Below, piece by piece: positions 55,675 through 64,000 of a stretch of 64,000 bases of DNA (position 1 is its first letter; each line of letters begins with the position of its first letter). The notes under the pieces are model-generated. The model saw only the letters and a program-made list of their open reading frames with translations. It made no database searches and was not told the origin of the DNA. Made by a program: the position numbers and the translations under genes. Source of the stretch: Entamoeba invadens IP1 (taxonomy: Eukaryota; Evosea; Mastigamoebida; Endamoebidae); the NCBI RefSeq assembly GCF_000330505.1, contig NW_004440112.1:106687-170686 (forward strand). The letters are read 5' to 3'.

Positions 55675-55900
55675 TACCGTTTTTTGTTTTTTTTAAAAAG
55701 ATAAATAATAAAACAAAGTCTTTAATAACAATAAAACGGGAAAACAGCCAATAATAGTTTCTCAATTTTTAGCGGTAGTACTTACTTTTGAAATACAGTT
55801 TATTATTATAAACACCAAAAATAAGTTACACAATATATACTCATTACCACGTGTGTAATCAATTTAAATGCTGTGATGTATCTTTTTAAACATCAGTTAA

Positions 55901-56905
<1,005 letters not shown>

Positions 56906-57100
56906 GTAATTCAGCACTACTCGGTTTTATGTTTTAAATAATCGTATTTGTTGATGGTGTATCGTAATAAAAAGATATTTTTACTGTAAAAATGTTATAA
57001 AATTGTTTTGAAAATGTAACAATTTATATTTGAAAAATTAATATGTAATTATTTCGATTTTAATAAAATAGTACTTTAACCTTTCAATAATTTTATTTTT

Positions 57101-57342
57101 ATAAACATTTTTTGAAAAAAAATTGTTGATGATAACACAAATGTTAGTGTTTTAATTTAAACATTTCTAAAAATTGAAAAAAAGGAAAATTTATAAATTA
57201 TTGTTTGCGGGATATGTTTGTTTACTGTTTACATTTCAAAAGAGTCGCCACAATGTTAGTTTTTTGTATATCATATCAAGTTCAAAAAAACAAAAACAAT
57301 AAAATAAAAAGTGTTTTATATAAATCGGTAACATTATCGTAT
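57101..57342 (+). repeat. Dispersed non-coding repeat, copy 2
   Basis: Counterpart of 11815-12052 in the same orientation, about 200 bp after the GAPDH stop. The core from ATATGTTTGTTTACTG to CATATCAAGTTC is conserved. No TSD identified. Confidence 0.75.
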
Positions 57343-58313
57343 GGTTAAAATGGTCTGATACAATTATGAATTTCTTGAAACATTTGTCTTATTTTCATCA
57401 TTTTTCAAATAAATTTGTAATGAAAAGCGATTATTCTTATTGGTGTTTAGTTTTCATGTATTTTATAAAGAAGCTATTTACACTTTACAATAATTATAAT
57501 AAAATAAAGTAAATTAACCACACAATCAAAATAATATATTAATTATTATTCTGTTTTTATGAGTATTTGTAACACACAAAACAAGATTATTTTTGATTGT
57601 TTATAAACAAAAAATCATTTTTATATGATTATAAATACACATACAAATTATATAAACAATTTCCACAAGTACATAGATGATTACAGGTAGTTAAAACCTT
57701 CCGTCTTTTTAACAGCTTCCACTTGATTTTATATATTTAAATAATATTAATATAATAAAATGTATTGTATTGTTTTCAATGAAAGTTGAATATGTACAGT
57801 GCAGACTTTTTCTGTCCGAGGTGTGTATCCTAGTTTGTATAACAATTTCATTTTTTATAACTATTAAACCGATAAAAAGCGGTTAAAAAACCAGAGCGTT
57901 CTTTTATCACTCTATAGAATGCGCTTTTTTTTGTTTAATCCTTTTTGTTCAAAATCGTTTTTATGTAATATTTGTTTATAAAAAGTGATTTTTGTTTAGA
58001 GTACAAATATTTTTGTGTCAAAATAATTAAATTTATCAAATAATGATTAGTTATCCGTGTATTTATCATGTCCTCATTTTTGTGGTTATTCGATTAATGG
58101 TTAGTTATAAATAGATTTTAAGTGTTGTTGTGTCTTTTGGCATAAAAATGTGTTTTTGTATTCAAATAAAATATCATAAAATCATTAATTATTGGTATGA
58201 AACAACAAAAATATAAAAACATGATATTAGTAATTATTAAATACGCATAAAACCCTTTTATCATATTAAAACGAAAATAATCTTGTTTTTAAACAAAAGA
58301 TTAGTTGTTAAGT
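57343..58313. other. Intergenic region upstream of the MULE pseudogene
   Basis: AT-rich. A small hairpin (AGCGTTCT...AGAATGCGCT, about 57896-57930) is present. No MULE terminal repeat could be matched to the other side. Confidence 0.5.
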
Positions 58314-60331
58314 ATGTCACAATACACAATTTCCAATTTAGAAACACATCGTAATCATTTAACAAATTCACCTGTAATGTATTACAATCAAACAACTATT
58401 CCATATCAAAGTTGTTATATACAACCCCAATTGATAACATCTGAATTTTTACAACCAATATTTTCAACACCAAGTTTAGGAACGAATCTACCAGAATTAC
58501 AAAATGTTCAACAAACACCATTTTTTCTTTATCAAGGCAAAACATATTTAATTCAATTCCCCAAAATGTTGATATTCAGCCCTTTTATTACAACCAAGAT
58601 AATAATAAGATAAACCACGTTCTCGAAACAGTTTTAAGTTCTAAAGGTACTTATTTGCCGGTATTAGATGGATTTTTGTTTTACAAAGATGGAAACACTA
58701 AAAATGGATTTAAATGTTCATGTTTTAGAGATTTGTGTAAAGTAAAAATTAAAACAGAATTAGTAAAAGATGGTGATGTTTATAATTTTAAATCCTTTGT
58801 ATTTGTTGGTGACAATATTCACAATCATAAAGATTGCCCACATTTAGAAAAATTAAATAGTATTAAAAACATTGAACAAAGAGCGTTAAATCATAATCCT
58901 CAGCTTCCTAGATCCGAAGGTATGAAAAATTTTGATTATTTAAAATACAAGTCCCGTCGATCTTCTGGTAAAAAATTGTTTTCTGAAAAATTCAACAAAA
59001 TTCATAATGTTAATGGAAATTTTGATGAACATGAATGTTATAATGAATATCATATTTACAAAGATAATAAAATGGATATTTTTTGTTGTAAACAAAAATT
59101 AAAACAAATTACAAACATTGTCACTTTTTGTCTTGATGGAACTTTTAAAGCTGCCCGAAACCTTATTATCAGTCGTATACAATTCATGGAATATTAGCAA
59201 ATGGACAATGTTTTAGATTGTTTAATTGTCTTTTGATGGACAAAATGAAAACCACTTATGACACAATGATTGATGTTGTAATGGGGTATGGTGTTACTTT
59301 CGGCATTTCAATGTTTCACAAAGAATCAACAACACTTGTAGATTTTGAAATTGCAGTAATTCGTTCTCTAACAGAAAAAACAAAAACAAAAGTTTAAGGG
59401 TGTTTGTTCCATTTTGGACAATGTATTTGGAGATATTGTCAAACCATTGGTTTAAAAAAGAGATTTGAAACTGATGAAGAATTGTGTAAAAATGTAAGAA
59501 GACTGAAAGCTATCGCTTTTTGTCCAGTAGATGACAATCCTTGTGTATTCCAAAAGCTTGAAGAAGAATTTAAAAAAGGAAGATGGCGATTTTATAAAAA
59601 AAAATGGATAAAAAAATGTTTTCTTCCCAAACTTTGGTGTGTTTTTGGACATAATAACAGGACGAACAATTATACTAAAAGTTATTATAATGTTTTTTTT
59701 AAAAGAATTGAAAGGAAAAAACCAACACAACGGCAATTGATGGAATGTATCAAAGATTACGATAACGAAGAAATGCAAATTGTTTCTAAAATGATAACAA
59801 GTGGACAATTTAAGCGTTCTTCCAAAACATATCAAAAAGAAAATGAAGCAATCAAGAATCTCACAACAAATTACACAACTCAAATAACAACAAATTATTT
59901 ACACTACTTTTTAGATGGAATATCACTTTTTGTTAAAAAGTTCAGAGAGGAATGCCTGTATGAAAAATTACCATTTGAACAAAAAACAAAAATTGATTTT
60001 GAGGAAGAAAAATTAAAAGAAAAATTGGAAACAAATGATGTGACAGAATCTATTGAAACATTAGAAGAAAATAAAATTTGTGAAAAGAATGTCAACAAAG
60101 AAACATTTTAGATTATACAATAGAACACGAAGAAAAAGAACATTTGGATAAAAAAGTTCAACAAATAAAAAAACTAAACTAAATACTAAAACAAAAATTC
60201 AAAGTAATGATGTTTTTAAACCAAGAAAAGAACAAAATCGAGCAAAACGTGGTTTACTTAGCAGTTTATTGAAGAGAATTAAAAAGGGTGTAATTCCTCT
60301 TTATACAACAATTGTATTATTTTTTTTCTAA
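58314..60331 (+). pseudogene. FLYWCH-type MULE transposase, decayed
   Basis: Starts MSQYTISNLETHRN (58314). After a frameshift near 58560 a FLYWCH-like zinc finger follows (LDGFLFYKDG, FKCSCFRDLCK, DNIHNHKDCP). The MULE core continues with FCLDGTFKAA (first Asp), a frameshift near 59160, SYTIHGILANGQ, TTLVDFEIAVIRSL (second Asp) and an in-frame TAA just before GCLFHFGQCIWR. The rest is open to 60111, with a Lys-rich tail in other frames to 60331. Architecture matches the intact 467-residue transposase at 7863 but the sequence is distinct. No terminal repeats found. Confidence 0.8.
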
Positions 60332-62499
60332 ATAAATATATAAAGAAAAATTAAAATGTATATATTTAAATTTATAATTAAATATTATTTTGAACAAATA
60401 TGTTTATTACTTAACATAACAGAAAAACACTAAACAAAAATCAGTATTTTGAAAAAATAAACAAAAATCGTTAAACAAAAAAGTTTCACCCACTCTATCT
60501 TGTCTAATTGACCAAAAATATTAAAATTTTTATAAAGTCTGTTTTCTATTTGACAATATTGGGTTTTTACTATTATTTATAATAACAGTATTATATTTTA
60601 AAATAAAAATAAAGTGGTTTTTAACAGGTAAATATTATAAGAAGGATTTTTATCCGTTTATTAACCAAATAATAAAATTTGATTATTAAAAAACTCGAAA
60701 AAAATGATCATAAACAAATGAGTAATTTGAATTCAAGATCGTATTTGAAAGATTATAATAAACAGACGTACAGTCTTATTTAATATATAATTACAGATAC
60801 TCAACAAATATCACATGCATTTACATTTTTGTGTGATGTAATGATACAAGCAGATTAATAGAATTTGCAAAAACTTCACATTTTATTAGATTTTCTTTTA
60901 AATTAAACCACTTTAAAACATCCAACGACAAATAATCTCAATATAAAATGGTGCGAATTGAAAGTATCATATTTCACAATCGTAAATAAACAGAAAAAGA
61001 TCTTCATTTAAACATGTGTAGTTTATGAAACCATTCTAAAAATAACAAAAAATTAAAAAACCTGAAAACGAAAAACTAAAAAATAATAATAATGTTATTA
61101 ACGAGTTCGCCGAAAAAATACGAACAAATAAATTGTATGCGTGAACTATAAACGCATAGTTAGTAAAGCTTGTTTTGTTCTGTGTAATTTAGGAAATTCA
61201 AAAACAGAAATAGATGCGTGATAGAAACGGTCTTAATGTTGAAGATATTGCTGCTCTCGACACTAATTGATAAAAATTCGAGAGGCAAATGGGACCAAAT
61301 GTTATCAACACACCTCCAAAATATTTGTATTCACAAAGTGAGCAACTTAACATGGGAAATCCCCTCAATATTTTTCAAAAATTGATATTTGGCAAATCTT
61401 AGTCATATTAGTTCTCAATTGTTATTTGTTTTCTTTAAGTTGTTGGCGGACTAAAAAACCGCCTTATAGTTTTAACAGGTTTTCTTTTTTATTTTTTTAA
61501 AACCAAACTATAATTTGCCTTTTATAACTTCTCCCTATGAAAAAAATCACAAGGAAAAAATCTAACCTGTTAATCTGAAAACGATCAATTTTTATAAAAA
61601 AAATAAATGTCTGTATTATACTTTTATTATTATTATAATACTTTTTTAACAAAAATATTTTCAATTTTTTTAATTATTAGAAATTCTATGATGTAAAATA
61701 TATAATTTATATCAAAAATGTTATAATATTTTTTACAGACAAATTTTAATATTGTTAACAATTTTTATTGTTTTTTTAAAAAGTTTTAATAAAAGTAATA
61801 ATTGTAATATTTGTCAATTTTTTTAAAAAAATTTAAGTTTTAGTTTTGAAAAAACTGTTGTATCGGGAATTAATACTTGAATTTTAAAGAATTTGTTTTA
61901 CCATTGTTAAAAATATTAATTTGGTCTTTAAAACATAAAAAAGTTTAAAAATAATTTGTTAATAGGCATTGGTACTCTGCAACAATTTAAATACACTCTT
62001 TAAAAAGTAAACTGACATCCACTCCGCCAAAACTATCTCACGGCATTAACTTTTACTCTATTGCAGAACTTCGTTTGGATGTTTGGTTTGTAAATAATGT
62101 TGTTCTTTTTGTTTATGATTTGTCTCATTGTTATCTATTTCTTCAATATAAATTAAAGTTGTTTGTTTTCAAATTCCTTTGTTGTATATATCACATTAAA
62201 CAAAAAAAGGTTCGTTCAACCCATGTTTGTAACAGCAGCTCTTTTTACTTTAATATTAGGTACTATACTTTTTCTGAAAAAAATAAATGGGTTAAATTGT
62301 TTAAGTTGTTTTGATAAAATAAACCATGATTTATAATAAACAAAATAATTCAAAAATAAAACTGAATAACAAAAATTGTAAATTTTTTAAGGAGATTTAT
62401 AAGGTTGAAGGAGTGAATAATGTTTATTGACAGACTTTAGTCCAATTACTGAAATGACGTTGATGTTATTAATTGTTATTGATAAAAAAATAATTTCAA
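60332..62499. other. AT-rich region with minor protein-like relics
   Basis: No intact gene. Short plus-strand phrases MRDRNGLNVEDIAALDTN (about 61213) and MGPNVINTPPKYLYSQSEQ (about 61290-61380) look protein-like but are isolated and unassigned. Confidence 0.45.
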
Positions 62500-63020
62500 T
62501 TAAATGTTAATGCTTTCTAGTTTCAATATTACATCTCTCACGTTTATTCTTTTGTGTACGTCTTGACACCACATATCGTCCACAATGTTGTATATGTCTT
62601 CGTTCAAGTAAGACGGCCTTTTTAGGCGTTTTCCACTCACAACACAGTCGACTATATCCCATGCAAATTTAAATTGTTTATCCAAATATGGGTCTTTCCA
62701 TATAGCACATTCAAACAAAGATACACCAAACGAGTACACATCTGCGCTTTTTGTGTACTTCTTTTTGTTCAACACCTCAGGTGCCATATATTTTGGAGTT
62801 CCAACACATTTTGTAAATGTCATATTTGTCATTAACAAGTTATTATTTCTTGATGATCCAAAATCAGTCAATTTAGCATTCACTTTATAATTTATATCAA
62901 AGAAAACACAAGTATGTAGTCTGGTTTAATGTCTCTGTGTAATATTACATTATCATGAAGATACGAAATTCCTTTTGCTGCATCACTCATGAATTTTATT
63001 CTTATTCTTATTTTCATTTA
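62500..63020 (-). pseudogene. 5'-truncated protein kinase fragment
   Basis: The minus strand from about 63020 reads SDAAKGISYLHDN, VILHRDIKPDYILVFS (catalytic loop, with Asn of DN changed to Tyr), a one-base deletion near 62885, then AKLTDFGSSRN (intact DFG), CVGTPKYMAPEVLN, SADVYSFGVSLFECAIWKDP and a complete C-lobe to the stop at 62500 (MWCQDVHKRINVRDVI). The N-lobe with the glycine loop and catalytic Lys is missing. Same tyrosine-kinase-like family as the fragments at 3456 and 7040. The intact DFG and APE motifs contrast with the truncation, so it is probably a recent partial duplicate. Confidence 0.85.
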
Positions 63021-63920
63021 AAAACGATGCTAGGAAATTTATCCCAGCACGAGTTCTCCCATTTTTGTAGTATTTAAAAAAAATGTTCTTTAAATAATAA
63101 TTACAATCATTTATTTGTTTTATTTATAACTATTTTAAGCTACTATATAGTGTTGAAAGCATAAAAACAAGTTTTTAATATATTAATTGAACAAATATGG
63201 TTATTTTTATCAATAATATCAATAAACATGAAAATATATTTTTGGAAATTTTTATCAAGTTATTTAAAATAAAAAACAAAAATGCATTTTAAACACATTT
63301 CGCTGGACAAATCAATGGAAAATATTTTATAAATAGTTTATTTTACTATACTGATGTTGTCACAAAGGCAAAAAAAATTCAATAATTCATCATCAGCAAC
63401 AAAAAATATAATCAACTATTTTAAATAGAAACTAAAACATATTATAATAAAAGTTAAAAATAAGATTTTTGGATAAGTAGGTTTTTTGTAATGTGTTAGT
63501 TATGTTAAGATTGCCAAAAATGTGTATGAGGCATTTTAAGATTTATTTTTTTTTTGTTGTTTTTTGTTTTTTTATTGAAAAAAATGTAATTATTTTGTGT
63601 TGTGTTTTTCTTTTGAATATATATTAATATAAATGTGAAGTATTTATATATTATTTCAAAATAAACATGGATCATACTAAGTAAATCGGTTATTAAAATA
63701 GTTCAAAATCCAAAATTAATACTAAATATTTATTACAATCAAAAAACATACAAAAATCAAAATCTTTTTATATTTATATACATTTAAATCAACAATTATT
63801 TACATTGATATATTTTTTTAATTCGAAAACAAGTAAAAAAAGGTTTTCTGTTTATAACATGAGATATTCGATATATAATACAAATAAAAAACTAAAAATA
63901 ACAATCAAAATTACTAACAA
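63021..63920. other. AT-rich intergenic region
   Basis: Nothing identifiable. The last 100 bases may be the promoter of the ORF starting at 63921. Confidence 0.55.
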
Positions 63921-64000
63921 ATGGACAGTCCAACTCAAGAACACAAAGTTGAATTTGTTTATTCAACAAAAAGAACACTTTTACCTTGTTTTGAAGGTTA
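63921..64000 (+). CDS. Start of an ORF leaving the window
   Basis: ATG at 63921 opens MDSPTQEHKVEFVYSTKR and the frame continues to the window edge (26 codons). The pattern, a short acidic start followed by a beta-strand-like VEFVYSTK, is loosely like the N-terminus of the MULE transposase at 20650 (MEEHSTKIQVLFTFDVKTK). It may be another MULE gene; evidence is thin. Confidence 0.35.
   Translation, partial: MDSPTQEHKVEFVYSTKRTLLPCFEG

Overview
The window is AT-rich eukaryotic DNA with compact, mostly intron-free genes. BspA-type leucine-rich-repeat proteins with an N-terminal F-box-like segment, tyrosine-kinase-like kinase fragments, a GAPDH gene, a prokaryote-type malic enzyme fragment and TATTTAAA-like promoter boxes point to Entamoeba. 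The density of mariner, Mutator (MULE) and hAT transposons fits E. invadens (or E. moshkovskii) better than E. histolytica. That is inference from family knowledge; no search was run.

Layout. 1-12 kb: a Ulp1-like protease fragment, one secreted protein (1522-2844), then a transposon graveyard. It holds a hAT remnant abutting a mariner-like element, and a kinase gene split by an apparently intact MULE that itself contains a dead pogo-like element. 12-14 kb: a LINE fragment, a 221-bp MITE and, 51 bp after it, a BspA-like gene. 14.7-21 kb: a 6.26-kb MULE with about 598-bp terminal inverted repeats that include the 5' end of its own transposase gene. It carries a fragment of host malic enzyme and an unrecognised gene. 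It seems to have landed in a degenerate tandem array with a period of about 305 bp. 21.9-31.5 kb: two decayed hAT transposases bracket a patchwork of host gene pieces on alternating strands (ClpB/HSP101 +, myosin II heavy chain -, iron alcohol dehydrogenase +) that abut almost base to base. 31.7-32.1 kb: a GC-richer, hairpin-rich non-coding block. 36-38 kb: a second mariner-like element with 342-bp inverted repeats.

39-57 kb is the more ordinary gene-bearing part: an expansin-like, probably GPI-anchored protein; an LRR protein; a 1115-residue BspA-like protein; a tiny Lys/Ala/Glu-rich ORF present twice in inverted orientation around an assembly gap; a small secreted GPI-type protein; a mariner with unusual acidic-residue spacing; and GAPDH with one in-frame stop. 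58-64 kb: a decayed FLYWCH-type MULE transposase, a truncated kinase and the first codons of an ORF leaving the window.

The intact host genes work at the cell surface (expansin-like, secreted and BspA-like proteins) and in glycolysis (GAPDH). They form no operon or shared pathway. The most interesting content is the nested transposon structure and the evidence that MULE-type elements, or an equivalent process, collect fragments of host genes.
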